A DNA stretch of 64,000 nucleotides from Rudaea sp. 3F27F6. GTDB taxonomy: Bacteria > Pseudomonadota > Gammaproteobacteria > Xanthomonadales > Rhodanobacteraceae. The stretch spans positions 620,001-684,000 of the forward strand of contig NZ_SCNG01000002.1 in assembly GCF_005503555.1 (NCBI RefSeq), written 5' to 3'. The notes under the pieces were generated by a model. The model was not told where the DNA came from and searched no databases. It worked only from the letters and a program-made list of their open reading frames with translations. Positions 49,609 through 59,088 of this stretch are shown here, one piece after another (position 1 is the stretch's first letter; every line of letters begins with the position of its first letter). The translations under genes and the position numbers were made by a program.

Positions 49609-50640
49609 CTATACCAGTTCAATCGGCGTCAAAGTCAGTTCGATGCGCCGGTCGCGCCGGATCACCGTCAAGCGCACGGAACGGCCGATGCTCGCCTCGT
49701 CGAGCTGGCGATGCAGCGCGTCGATACCGTGCACTGCGTCACCATCGAACGCCACGACGATGTCACCCGCTTCGATCCCCGCACGTGCTGCGGGGCCGCT
49801 CTTGGCGATCTCCATCACGCGCACGGCGCCGCTTTGCTCCAGACTGAAGTAGCGTACGTAGCGCTGCGGCAGGTGCATATTTTGCGCCGCGACGCCGATT
49901 GAACCGCGGCGCACGCGTCCATGACGCATCAACTGCTGCACGACCGCGGCGACCGAATCGATCGACGTCGCAAAGCAAATATTCTGCGCGCCGGCGATGA
50001 TCGCCGTATTGACGCCGATCACGCGCCCGTGCGCGTCGAGCAGCGGACCGCCTGAATTGCCCGGATTGAGCGCCGCGTCGGTCTGGATCACATCATCGAT
50101 CTGCCGCCCGGTCGTCGCGCGCAGGCTGCGTCCGAGCGCGCTGACCACGCCCGAAGTCACCGTGCAATCGAAACCGAGCGGATTGCCGATCGCGACGACG
50201 AGCTGGCCGACACGCAATTCACGCGTCGAGCCGAGCGCAATATGCGCGTGCCGCTCCTGTCCGCTTACGCGCAGCAGGGCGATGTCGGTATGCATGTCCT
50301 CACCGATCAGGTCGGCGGCGAAGCGCCGACCCGCGACCGTCGTCACCTCGATGCGTTTGGCACAGTGCACGACATGCGAATTGGTCAGGATCAAACCATC
50401 GGGAGTGAAGAAGAATCCCGAACCCTGGCCGCCGCGGACCGATTTGCCGTGCTCGTCGACGCGTTCGGGAATCACGATCGAGACCACCGCCGCAGCGGCC
50501 GCTTCGACGACACCGGTAACGATGCTCGAATACGCGTCGAGCGCCTGCGCTTCGGCATCCGCGGGCCGGCCGGAGGGCGACTCATAAGCCTGCCCCTGCG
50601 GCTCGCTCGGGTCGAGGACGAAAGTCGGGGAAATATCCAT
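49609..50640 (-). CDS. HtrA/DegP-like serine protease with PDZ domain, no signal peptide
   Basis: 343 aa. Trypsin-like domain with catalytic His (ILTNSHVVHCA), Asp (HTDIALLRVS) and Ser (LNPGNSGGPLLD), oxyanion region and VNTAIIAGAQNICFATSIDS. One PDZ domain at the C-terminus (SGPAARAGIEAGDIVVAFDG). There is no signal peptide or membrane anchor; an Asp/Pro-rich start of about 40 residues precedes the protease, so the enzyme appears cytoplasmic, unlike DegP/DegS. ATG 50640 chosen over GTG 50646. Confidence 0.88.
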   Translation of the reverse strand: MDISPTFVLDPSEPQGQAYESPSGRPADAEAQALDAYSSIVTGVVEAAAAAVVSIVIPERVDEHGKSVRGGQGSGFFFTPDGLILTNSHVVHCAKRIEVTTVAGRRFAADLIGEDMHTDIALLRVSGQERHAHIALGSTRELRVGQLVVAIGNPLGFDCTVTSGVVSALGRSLRATTGRQIDDVIQTDAALNPGNSGGPLLDAHGRVIGVNTAIIAGAQNICFATSIDSVAAVVQQLMRHGRVRRGSIGVAAQNMHLPQRYVRYFSLEQSGAVRVMEIAKSGPAARAGIEAGDIVVAFDGDAVHGIDALHRQLDEASIGRSVRLTVIRRDRRIELTLTPIELV

Positions 50641-50713
50641 CGACACGACGTAGCGGCGGCCCGCTAAATTTCAAGCCACCGAGCCGTCACGGTCGGTCCG
50701 GCACGATCACGCC

Positions 50714-51163
50714 CTACTTCAAATCTTTGCGGAACACCGCCTGCGCCTTGATTCGCTCGTAGCCTTCGCGCTCGTAAAAGCGGTGCGCGCGCTCGCGCAC
50801 GACGTTACTGCGCACACGCATCGTGGCGAAGCCTTCGCTGCGCGCCCACATTTCGGCCGCTTTCAACAGTACGGCACCGACCCCAGCGCCGCGCACAGCA
50901 TCGTCGACGACCAGGCCGGCCAGTTCGGCAAACGGCGCGTCTTCCAACTGTAGGCGTGGAACAACATGCGTCCAACCGACGACTTGTTCATCTGCGATGT
51001 GTTCAGCGACGAAGACTTCTCCCACGCGAGCCGCACGCACGCGCGCATAGCGCGCGCCCATCTCCGCAGCATCGACCGGATAGCCGAGCTGCGCAGCGAG
51101 TCTCGCCAAAATGGAAACATCGCCATCACTTGCGACACGTATCGCAAATTTAGAATTCTTCAT
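50714..51163 (-). CDS. GNAT-family N-acetyltransferase
   Basis: 149 aa from ATG 51163 (MKNSKFAIRVASDGDVSILA). Acetyl-CoA motif A: LAGLVVDDAVRGAGVGAVLL, then FYEREGYERIKAQAVFRKDL at the end, typical of GNATs. Substrate unknown. Confidence 0.85.
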   Translation of the reverse strand: MKNSKFAIRVASDGDVSILARLAAQLGYPVDAAEMGARYARVRAARVGEVFVAEHIADEQVVGWTHVVPRLQLEDAPFAELAGLVVDDAVRGAGVGAVLLKAAEMWARSEGFATMRVRSNVVRERAHRFYEREGYERIKAQAVFRKDLK

Positions 51164-51216
51164 CACAAAAAAATTCAAGCAACTCCTAGCGGATGTTGTT
51201 TGGTGTCGATATTCCT

Positions 51217-51525
51217 TCAATCGCGATCCGACAAAAAACGGCGCAGCATGCGCCATCCGGCAACGCCTCCCACCACGAGCGGCGTGAACAACGCGGCTAG
51301 AACGATAAAGATGAAGGTCGCAATCGATGCGCTTTCAATAAGCACCGCTAGCGGAAAACCAAAATTCGACTGTCCGACGCGGCAGTCATATACGCCCATA
51401 TCCAGATCGGCTACGCATCCAGGCCAAATTGCGACGACACATCGCGCGAGCAATGCACAAGCAAGCGGCAGCCCTATCGACAGAGCTGCCGCCTTAGACA
51501 ACCGATCGAGCATTCGATCAGACAT
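51217..51525 (-). CDS. Small membrane protein
   Basis: 102 aa from ATG 51525. Two long hydrophobic segments (ALSIGLPLACALLARCVVAI and ATFIFIVLAALFTPLVVGGV) flank a loop with CVADLDMGVYDC that could hold a disulfide. Not recognised. Lower GC than its neighbours. Confidence 0.5.
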   Translation of the reverse strand: MSDRMLDRLSKAAALSIGLPLACALLARCVVAIWPGCVADLDMGVYDCRVGQSNFGFPLAVLIESASIATFIFIVLAALFTPLVVGGVAGWRMLRRFLSDRD

Positions 51526-51548
51526 ACGACGAATAACGCGTACGCTGG

Positions 51549-53042
51549 TCAGTCGCAGCAGCCATCCCCGCCTTTGACCGTATGCGCATGCGTCGCGGCC
51601 ACGCCGCGCGTCAGGCCGGCGACGCTGGCCGCGTGATGATCGGCGATGACTTTGGCCACGCACATCGACACGCGCTTGCCGGTCGGGATGTGGATGAATT
51701 CGTTCGGACCGTGCGCGTTCGAGTGCGGACCGAGCACACCGGTGATGAGGAACTGCGCACCGGGGAATTTCTCGCCGAGCATGCCCATGAACGGAATCGA
51801 GCCGCCCTCGCCCATGTACGCCGGCGGCGGGCCGAAGAATTCCTTCGATGCGGCATCGACGGACTGTTCCAGCCATGGCGCGAGCGCTGGCGCATTCCAA
51901 CCGCTGCCGGCCTTCTCGAGGTCAAAGGTCACCTTAGCGCCGTACGGCGGATCTTTTTCCAGCAGTGTCTTCAGTTCCTGACCCGCCTTCACCGCGTCGA
52001 GCGTCGGCGGCACGCGCAGGGACAGTTTCACCGCCGTGAACGGCCGCAGCACGTTGCCGGCCGAGTCGAGCGCAGGAATGCCGCCGACGCCGGTCACCGA
52101 CAGCGCGGGGCGCCAGGTACGGTTGAGCACGAGTTCGCCGAGGTCGTCGCTCATCGGCTGCATGCCGGCGACGAACGGGAATTTCGAATACACCGCGTCG
52201 CCGAGCACCTTGGCGGCGTCCTTGGCCTGGGCCGCACGCTGCGCGGGGATCTCGACATGGAATTCGTCCACGACCTTGCCGCTGTCCTGGTCTTCGAGCC
52301 GCGACAGGACTTTGCGCAGGATGCGGAAGCTCGACGCGACCACGCCCGAGGCGTCGCCCGAATGCACGCCCTCTTCGAGCACACGCACGGTGAGGTTGCC
52401 GCCAGTCAGGCCGCGCAGCGAGGTCGTCAGCCAGAGCTGGTCGTAGTTGCCGCAGCCCGAGTCGAGGCAGACGATCAGCGACGGTTTGCCGATGCGCGCG
52501 GCGAGATGGTCGACGTAGTACGGCAGGTCATAACTGCCCGACTCTTCGCAGGCTTCGATCAGGACGACGCAGCGCGCATGCGCGACCTTCTGCGCCTTGA
52601 GCGCGAGAATCGCCGCGAGCGAACCGAAGATCGCATAGCCGTCGTCGGCGCCGCCGCGACCATAGAGCTTGTCGCCTTCGATGACCGGTTTCCACGGGCC
52701 GAGATGCTCGGCCCAGCCGGTCATCTCGGGCTGCTTGTCGAGATGGCCGTAGAGCAGCACGCAGTCGTCGCCGCTCTTCGCGTCGGCCGACGCGGGCACA
52801 TCGATGTAAATCAGCGGCGTGCGGCCTTCGAGGCGCACGACTTCGACCGTCATGCCTTCGATCGCCTGCGCCTTGGCCCAGCCCGACAACTGCGCGACCG
52901 CCTGGTCCATGAACCCGTGCGCGGCCCAGTCCTTGTCGAACATCGGCGACTTGTTCGGAATCTTGATGTACTCGACGAGTTGCGGAACGATTTCTTTGTC
53001 CCACAAACCGGAGATGTTGTCGCGCGCTAAGCTGGTGTCCAT
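51549..53042 (-). CDS. M20-family metallopeptidase (dipeptidase-like)
   Basis: 497 aa from ATG 53042 (MDTSLARDNISGLWDKEIVP). Di-zinc site residues: LYGHLDKQPE, GRGGADDGYAIFG (bridging Asp), EACEESGSYDLPYY (general base Glu and ligand Glu), CLDSGCGNYD and GPHSNAHGPNEF near the end. The insertion between them is the lid/dimerisation domain. Matches the cytosolic non-specific dipeptidase branch. The C-terminus HTVKGGDGCCD ends in a Cys pair, unusual for the family. Confidence 0.9.
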   Translation of the reverse strand: MDTSLARDNISGLWDKEIVPQLVEYIKIPNKSPMFDKDWAAHGFMDQAVAQLSGWAKAQAIEGMTVEVVRLEGRTPLIYIDVPASADAKSGDDCVLLYGHLDKQPEMTGWAEHLGPWKPVIEGDKLYGRGGADDGYAIFGSLAAILALKAQKVAHARCVVLIEACEESGSYDLPYYVDHLAARIGKPSLIVCLDSGCGNYDQLWLTTSLRGLTGGNLTVRVLEEGVHSGDASGVVASSFRILRKVLSRLEDQDSGKVVDEFHVEIPAQRAAQAKDAAKVLGDAVYSKFPFVAGMQPMSDDLGELVLNRTWRPALSVTGVGGIPALDSAGNVLRPFTAVKLSLRVPPTLDAVKAGQELKTLLEKDPPYGAKVTFDLEKAGSGWNAPALAPWLEQSVDAASKEFFGPPPAYMGEGGSIPFMGMLGEKFPGAQFLITGVLGPHSNAHGPNEFIHIPTGKRVSMCVAKVIADHHAASVAGLTRGVAATHAHTVKGGDGCCD

Positions 53043-53193
53043 GGTTCGGAATCTCGTAGTGGAAAAGCCGCAAGAGTTTACCAGCATCAGAAAAAACGTC
53101 GGCCGATCAAGGCCTTCATAATTCTTCATTCGCGCTTCCGGCACTTCATTCGCGCCGCGCGCCCAATCGGCGCTCCTTTCCACGGAATGTCCC

Positions 53194-54336
53194 ATGCCGT
53201 ACCTGCGCCGTTTCGCCCGCTGCCATATCGCCGTCGCGATCTTCTTCCTCGCCCAGTCCATGCCAGTCGCGGCCGACTATCGGCCGCCCGAGCGCCTCGA
53301 CGACGGCTGGCCGAGCGCCGACGCCGGCAAGCTCGGCTGGAACACGGCCAAGTTCGGTGAAATCGAAACGCGCGTCGGCGACAAGACCTGGAAAGGCATC
53401 ACCAGCGTCGTCGTCGCCCAGCGCGGCGAACTCGTCTACGAGCGCTATTTCAACGGCACGACGCGCGACACGCTCAACGACATGCGCTCGGCGACCAAGA
53501 CCCTGACCGCCATGCTCGCCGGCGCGGCGATCGATCGCGGCCTGATCGGCGACGCGCAGGCCAAGGTCTACCCGTATTTCCGCGACCTGCCGTCGCTGCG
53601 CAATGCCGATCCGCGCAAGGACGCATTCACTCTCGAAGACCTGCTGACGATGAGTTCGCTATGGGAGTGCGACGACGACAATCAGTTCTCGACCGGCAAC
53701 GAAGAGCGCATGTACGTCACGGAAAACTGGCTGCGCTTCACTCTCGAACTGCCAATCAAGGGCTTCGCGCCATGGATGACCAAGCCGGCCGACAGCCCTT
53801 ATGGTCGGGCGTTCTCCTACTGCACGGCCGGTGCGTTCACCGCCGGCGCACTGGTCGAACGCGCCGTATACAAGCATCTCGATGCGTTCGCCGCCGAGGT
53901 GTTCGAAAAGCCGCTCGGCATCGCCAAATCGCACTGGAACTTCTCGCCCGACGGCATCGCGATGGGCGGCGGCGGTGCACGCTATGCCAGCCGTGACATC
54001 GCCAAGATCGGCCAGACCCTCGCCGACGGCGGACGCTGGCGCGGCAAGCAAATCCTCTCCAAACGCTGGGTCGAGGCGATGCTGACGCCGCACGCGAGAG
54101 CGCGCGACGACGCCGAGTACGGTTATCTGATCTGGCGTTTCCACTTCATGCGCGACGGCAAGGATCAGCCGGCCTGGGCGATGAGCGGCAACGGCGGCAA
54201 CTACGTGTTCATCCTGCCCGATCTGCAACTCGTCGCCGTCGTCACCAGCAACGCCTACAACCAGCGCAATTCGCATGCGCAGTCGCAGGAGTTGTTCCGC
54301 GACTTCATCCTGGCGGCGCTGCCGCCTTCGCGCTGA
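53194..54336 (+). CDS. Secreted serine hydrolase of the class C beta-lactamase fold
   Basis: 380 aa. Signal peptide to about residue 27 (AVAIFFLAQSMPVAAD). The SxxK nucleophile motif is RSATKTLTAML, the YxN position reads FSYCTAGAF (YCT rather than YSN) and the KTG-equivalent is MSGNGGN. Likely a penicillin-binding-protein-like esterase or peptidase, not a proven beta-lactamase. The 3' end overlaps the convergent regulator gene by 32 bases. Confidence 0.88.
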   Translation: MPYLRRFARCHIAVAIFFLAQSMPVAADYRPPERLDDGWPSADAGKLGWNTAKFGEIETRVGDKTWKGITSVVVAQRGELVYERYFNGTTRDTLNDMRSATKTLTAMLAGAAIDRGLIGDAQAKVYPYFRDLPSLRNADPRKDAFTLEDLLTMSSLWECDDDNQFSTGNEERMYVTENWLRFTLELPIKGFAPWMTKPADSPYGRAFSYCTAGAFTAGALVERAVYKHLDAFAAEVFEKPLGIAKSHWNFSPDGIAMGGGGARYASRDIAKIGQTLADGGRWRGKQILSKRWVEAMLTPHARARDDAEYGYLIWRFHFMRDGKDQPAWAMSGNGGNYVFILPDLQLVAVVTSNAYNQRNSHAQSQELFRDFILAALPPSR

Positions 54337-55882
54337 GCAGATCGGGAGGAAACCAGGCCGCCCCGAGCGCCTTCGCGCGCTCGCCGGCGACCGCACGGCC
54401 GATCGCATCGACGACCTCCGCGAAGCCGGGTTCGCCGGCGAGCGGACGGAACAGCGGCGAGGTCTGCAGCCAGGCCTGATCGCGGAAACCGGCAGCGACC
54501 GCGCGGCGCAAGGCATCGATCGCCGCGGCGTGGTCGCCGCCGCGCAGCAGGGCGACTTCGAGCCAGTCGTCCGGCGCGCCTTGGCCGGCTTCGCCCGCGC
54601 GTGCCGTGGCGCGCGCTGCGAGTGCCGCAGTGTCGGCCGGCGTGGCGTAGAGATCGACCAGACTCTTAGGCAAGCTCTGATGAGGACGCAGCGCGGCGGC
54701 CTTGGCAAACCCCTCAACGGCACCCGCGCGGTCGCCGCGCAGCAGGGCCAGCTCGCCGGCGAGCAGGAACAACTGCGGATGCTGCGGGCGTTTCAGCGCC
54801 TCGGTCAGCGCGGCTTCGGCCTCGGCGTAGCGCCCCTGCACGAACAGGAATCGCGGCCACGCCACGTTGCCGAACACGTTGTCCGGATAGAGGCGGAAAA
54901 TCTTCGCGTAGCGCTGCTCGGCCGCCGCGGCGAAGCCGAGCAGTTCGAGATTGCGCGCGATCTGCAAATCGAGAAAGCGCAGATTCGCCCCGGAGCGCTC
55001 GACCGCGAGATTGTTCTCCAGTGCCTCGGCGAGCCGCCCCTTGATTGCGTAGAGATTGGCCACTGAGGCGCGGCTGTCCGCACGCCCCACCGGATCGAGC
55101 GCGACCGCGCGCTCGTACTCACCGATCGCGGCATCGATCTCGCCGCGGCAGTCGTAGACATAGGCCAGCGCATTGTGTGCCGCGCTGTCGTCCGGATTGC
55201 GCGCGATCACAGTCTGCGCAAGTGCCTGCGCGCGCTCGACCGAGTCGGGCGCGCCGTTGTACAGGCACATGCGCGCGCTGAGCGCGCGGCTCAGTCCGAC
55301 ACTCGCCGCAGCGTTGTTCGGATCTGTACGCAACACGTCTTCGTACAAGGCAATCGCGCGCTCGTTGTTTTCCTTCTGGCCGATGCCGGCGTAGTAGCGC
55401 GCGCGCTCCAGCGGCTCGTCGCGCGGCGGCGTGCGCAGAGGCGCGGGCGCATAGATCGACCATCCTGCCAACGCAGCCACTACGGCGGCCGTCACAGCCA
55501 CAACCGGAATCCAGGGCAGGGACTTGCGCTTTGCCTGCGCGGTCGCAACGGAGTCGGCATCGATCGGCTGCGGCACGCCGCACAACTGATAGCCGCGGCC
55601 GCGCACGGAACGAATGTAGCGCGGGTTACGGCCGTCGTCGCCGAGCGCCTGGCGCAGCAACTTGACGCGCTGGGTCACGGTTTCTTCGTTGACCACGGCC
55701 GGCGCCCAGACGCGCTCGATCAATTCGTCGAAACCGACCACGCGATCGCCCTGATCGACCAGGTAGCGCAACAGGTCGTAGCTCAATCCGCCGACGTCGA
55801 GCGGTGTCCCGTCGCGGTTGACGCGGCGGCCGGCGAAATCGATTTCGAGATCGGCAAGGCGGCAGCCTCGGAGAGTCGGCAT
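54305..55882 (-). CDS. CadC-like transcription regulator with TPR repeats
   Basis: 525 aa. N-terminal OmpR-type winged helix (LSYDLLRYLVDQGDRVVGFD, VTQRVKLLRQALGDDG, YIRSVRGRGYQL), one membrane helix at about 123-145 (IPVVAVTAAVVAALAGW), then a long periplasmic TPR array (for example AAHNALAYVYDCRGEIDAAI). Such one-component regulators are common in Xanthomonadales. It lies 188 bases from the divergent molybdenum hydroxylase genes and may control them or the hydrolase; that is inference. Confidence 0.9.
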   Translation of the reverse strand: MPTLRGCRLADLEIDFAGRRVNRDGTPLDVGGLSYDLLRYLVDQGDRVVGFDELIERVWAPAVVNEETVTQRVKLLRQALGDDGRNPRYIRSVRGRGYQLCGVPQPIDADSVATAQAKRKSLPWIPVVAVTAAVVAALAGWSIYAPAPLRTPPRDEPLERARYYAGIGQKENNERAIALYEDVLRTDPNNAAASVGLSRALSARMCLYNGAPDSVERAQALAQTVIARNPDDSAAHNALAYVYDCRGEIDAAIGEYERAVALDPVGRADSRASVANLYAIKGRLAEALENNLAVERSGANLRFLDLQIARNLELLGFAAAAEQRYAKIFRLYPDNVFGNVAWPRFLFVQGRYAEAEAALTEALKRPQHPQLFLLAGELALLRGDRAGAVEGFAKAAALRPHQSLPKSLVDLYATPADTAALAARATARAGEAGQGAPDDWLEVALLRGGDHAAAIDALRRAVAAGFRDQAWLQTSPLFRPLAGEPGFAEVVDAIGRAVAGERAKALGAAWFPPDLLSAKAAAPPG

Positions 55883-56070
55883 GGATCGGAAGACGCAAGC
55901 GGGAAGGCCGCATCATAGCCTCCCGCGCGGCCCGTTTCGGCCTGCACCGGGCGGCAAGCCGGAAAGACGGGGCACCGATCGCGCTGAAGCCAATCGCTGC
56001 GGCGGCCCGGCTGCGGGTGTGCGCGGCGTGCGAGTAATGCCAAAATGCGCGCATCCCCACGAGGCAAAGC

Positions 56071-56622
56071 ATGCAAACCACCCCGACTCATCCCGCCAAG
56101 CCGGCCGCGCCGGCGGCCGCGGCGAAGCCCGACGACGACAAAGCGCTACCGCTGCGCATCAACGGCCGCGCCTACAGTTTCGACGGCGACGAGCTGATGC
56201 CGCTGCTCTGGTACCTGCGCGACGTGCTGCGCCTGACCGGCACCAAGTTCGGCTGCGGCGTCGGCGCCTGCGGCGCCTGCACCGTACTCGTCGACGGCAA
56301 GGCGCAGCGTGCCTGCGTGACGCCGATGAAGACCCTCGCCAAGCGCGAAGTGACGACGATCGAAGGCCTCGCCAACGGCGAACTGCATCCGCTGCAGCAA
56401 GCCTGGATCGAGATCGACGTGCCGCAGTGCGGCTACTGCCAGGCCGGCCAGATCATGGCCGCGGCCGATCTGCTCAAGCGCAATCCGAATCCGAACGACG
56501 AGGAAATCGGCAAGATTTCCAATCTGTGCCGCTGCGGTACCTATCCGCGCATCCGCAAGGCGATCAAGCGCGCCGCGGAAATCACCAAGGAGCATGCGGC
56601 GCGCGAGGGCGGCAAGTCATGA
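56071..56622 (+). CDS. [2Fe-2S] subunit of a xanthine-dehydrogenase-family oxidoreductase
   Basis: 183 aa. An Ala/Pro-rich start precedes the plant-type ferredoxin motif GCGVGACGACTVLVDG with a later C (RACVTPM), then the second [2Fe-2S] helical domain QCGYCQAGQIMAAADLL and ISNLCRCGTYPRI. Equivalent to IorA of isoquinoline 1-oxidoreductase. The stop overlaps the next start (ATGA). No FAD subunit gene, as in IorAB-type enzymes that pass electrons to a cytochrome. Confidence 0.93.
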   Translation: MQTTPTHPAKPAAPAAAAKPDDDKALPLRINGRAYSFDGDELMPLLWYLRDVLRLTGTKFGCGVGACGACTVLVDGKAQRACVTPMKTLAKREVTTIEGLANGELHPLQQAWIEIDVPQCGYCQAGQIMAAADLLKRNPNPNDEEIGKISNLCRCGTYPRIRKAIKRAAEITKEHAAREGGKS

Positions 56623-58895
56623 AGGGCGATCGCACTCTCGCCAGCCCGTCGCGGCGCCGCTTTCTGGTTGCCGGCGCCACCGTCTCGGGCGCGCTGATCG
56701 TCGGCTGGCGCGCGGCACAGGCACAGACGCAGCAGGCGCTGCCCTATCTCGGCGCGCGCATCGAGCCGCAGTTGCTCGGCGTGTTCGTGCGCATCGAAAA
56801 GAACGGCGACGTCATCATCGGTGCGCGCGGCTGCGAGATCGGCCAGGGCGTGAAGACATCCCTGCCGATGCTGATCGCCGAAGAACTCGATGTCGACTGG
56901 AACCGTGTGCGCGTCGAGCAGTTGCCCTACGGCTACATCGACACCGACAAGGGCCCGGGGGACAAATACGGCGAACAGGGCGCCGGCGGCAGCACGAGCA
57001 TTCCAATCGCATGGAAGGATCTGCGCCAGGCCGGCGCGGCGGCGCGCTGGCTGCTGCTCGTCGCCGCATCGGCCAAGCTCAATATCCCTGCCGGACAACT
57101 GCACACCGAATCGGGCAGCGTGATCGCGCCCGACGGCACCAAACTCGGCTACGGCGAATTGGTCGACGCGGCGTCGAAGCTCGACCCTCCAACCGAACCG
57201 CGTACGCTCAAAGATCCGGCCGCTTACAAGATCATCGGCAAGCCGACGCCGACGGTCGATGCGCGCGAGATCGTCACCGGCCAGACCGAGTTTGGCATCG
57301 ACGCCTACCGCGCCGACGTGCTGATCGCCGTCGTCGCGCGCTGCCCGTGGATCGACGGCGAAATCGTCAGCGTCGATGACGCCGAGACGCGCAAGGTCGC
57401 CGGCGTCAAAGACGTGCTGCGCATCGCCGGAACCAAGCCCGGCGAATCGTTCGACGGTGCGCTCGTCGATGGCGTCGCCGTGCTCGCGACGAGCACGTGG
57501 GCGGCACTCAAAGGCCGCGAGAAACTCAAGATCGAATGGAAGCCCGGCCCGTTCGCCGACGAATCGAGCGACGGCCTGCGCAAGCGCGCCGACGAACTGC
57601 TCAGGCCCGCCAACGCCGGCAACGCCGTGCCGGTGCGCCGCGACGGCGACGTCGACAAGGCGCGCAAGGCCGCGCGCAAGACCATCGAGGCGCGCTACAC
57701 CGTGCCCTTTCTCGCCCACGCGACGATGGAGCCGCCGGCTGCGCTGATCCACGTGACCAAAGACAAGGTCCTGCTGATCGCCTCGCTGCAGGAGCCCGAG
57801 GGTGCCTCCGAAGTCATCAACGCGATCACCGGCGTGCCGCGCAGCAAGATCGAAATCCGCATGACCCGCGCGGGCGGCGGTTTCGGCCGGCGCTTGAAGA
57901 ACGACTACATCGCCGAAGCCGCGCTGATCGCCAAGCAGACCGACAAGCCGGTCAAGTTGCTGTGGACGCGCGACGACGACCTGCGCCACGACTTCTATCG
58001 CCCGTACTGCATGTTCCAGATGGCGGCGAGCCTCGACCGCAAGAATGAGGTCACCGCCTGGTCGATGCACTGCGCGGCGACACCGCGCAACCACCGCGAC
58101 AAGCGCATGAAGGACCGACCGCTGTGGGCGTCGACGCTGGTCCCCGATGACTTCCCGGCCGGACTGATCGCGAATTTCGACCTTTCCCTGCTGGCGCTCG
58201 ATTCGGGCCAGCCGCGCGGCTGGTGGCGCGCGCCGGCACACAATGCGACCGCATTCGCCGTGCAGAGCTTCATCGACGAAATCGCCGTCGCGCTCAAACA
58301 GGACCCGCTCGCTCTGCGCCTGAAACTGCTCGGCGAACCGCGGCAACTGCCGTACAAAGGCCACGGCGGCCCGAGCTTCGACACCGGACGCATGGCCGCC
58401 GTGTTCAACGCCGCGGCCGCCAAGATCAATTGGGGACGCAAGCTCGACCGCGATCGCGGCCTCGGCATCGCCGGCAACTTCACCTTCGGCGGCTATGCGG
58501 CGCACGCACTCGAAGTCTCGGCGATCGACGGCAATGTCGTCGTACACCGTGCGGTCTGCGCGATCGACGTCGGCCGCGTGGTCAATCCGCTCGGTCTCGA
58601 AGCACAGACGATCGGCGGCACGATCGACGGCTTGTCCACCGCGCTGAACCTCGCGATCACCCTGAAAGACGGAAAAGTACAACAATCCAATTTTGGCGAT
58701 TATCCACTTTTGCGCATGGGGCAGGCGCCGGTCGACGTCGAAGTAGTCATCATCGATTCGGACAAGGAGCCCGCAGGCGCCGGCGAAATGGCGTTGCCCA
58801 GCGCCCTGCCCGCGCTGACCAACGCGCTCTACGCGGCGACGCAGATCCGCCTGCGCGAATTGCCGATCGGCGACCAGTTGCGCAAGATTCTTTAG
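56619..58895 (+). CDS. Molybdopterin-binding subunit (IorB type)
   Basis: 758 aa with a Tat signal (SPSRRRFLVAGATVSG), so the complex is periplasmic. Molybdopterin contacts are visible: GCEIGQGVKTSLPMLIAEEL, GEQGAGGSTSI, RAGGGFGRRLKNDY, QPRGWWRAPAHNATAF, and the catalytic Glu in GAGEMALPSALPAL. Oxidises an aldehyde or N-heterocycle; substrate unknown. Translationally coupled to the iron-sulfur subunit. A maturation XdhC-like gene is not in the window. Confidence 0.93.
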   Translation: MKGDRTLASPSRRRFLVAGATVSGALIVGWRAAQAQTQQALPYLGARIEPQLLGVFVRIEKNGDVIIGARGCEIGQGVKTSLPMLIAEELDVDWNRVRVEQLPYGYIDTDKGPGDKYGEQGAGGSTSIPIAWKDLRQAGAAARWLLLVAASAKLNIPAGQLHTESGSVIAPDGTKLGYGELVDAASKLDPPTEPRTLKDPAAYKIIGKPTPTVDAREIVTGQTEFGIDAYRADVLIAVVARCPWIDGEIVSVDDAETRKVAGVKDVLRIAGTKPGESFDGALVDGVAVLATSTWAALKGREKLKIEWKPGPFADESSDGLRKRADELLRPANAGNAVPVRRDGDVDKARKAARKTIEARYTVPFLAHATMEPPAALIHVTKDKVLLIASLQEPEGASEVINAITGVPRSKIEIRMTRAGGGFGRRLKNDYIAEAALIAKQTDKPVKLLWTRDDDLRHDFYRPYCMFQMAASLDRKNEVTAWSMHCAATPRNHRDKRMKDRPLWASTLVPDDFPAGLIANFDLSLLALDSGQPRGWWRAPAHNATAFAVQSFIDEIAVALKQDPLALRLKLLGEPRQLPYKGHGGPSFDTGRMAAVFNAAAAKINWGRKLDRDRGLGIAGNFTFGGYAAHALEVSAIDGNVVVHRAVCAIDVGRVVNPLGLEAQTIGGTIDGLSTALNLAITLKDGKVQQSNFGDYPLLRMGQAPVDVEVVIIDSDKEPAGAGEMALPSALPALTNALYAATQIRLRELPIGDQLRKIL

Positions 58896-58924
58896 GAAGG
58901 TTCTGAGCTATCGGGTTCTGGTGT

Positions 58925-59034
58925 CTATTCGTCATCCCTGCGGCTCTCAGCAACCGAAGGGCCGCTCGAGCTGGAATCCAGCTTTTATACAAACTGGGTG
59001 AAGAGCTGCATCCCAGCTTGCGCTGGGATGACGA
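58925..59034. repeat. Dispersed intergenic repeat (REP-like)
   Basis: CGTCATCCCTGCGG, CTGGAATCCAGC and the hairpin ATCCCAGC-TTGC-GCTGGGAT (59010-59029) with GATGACG form the imperfect palindromic repeat often found between proteobacterial genes. It may also terminate the two convergent transcripts. Confidence 0.6.
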
Positions 59035-59088
59035 GGTCCGATGAAATCAAAATTATCTTGAGATTCCTCCGCAGCGCGTTCCGCTGCG

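Noticed and set aside
51582-53030. A 482-codon plus-strand frame opposite the M20 peptidase
   Set aside because: Antisense shadow; the minus strand has the full set of zinc-site motifs.
53659-54723. A 354-codon minus-strand frame spanning the beta-lactamase-like and regulator genes
   Set aside because: It crosses two genes with clear motifs in other frames.
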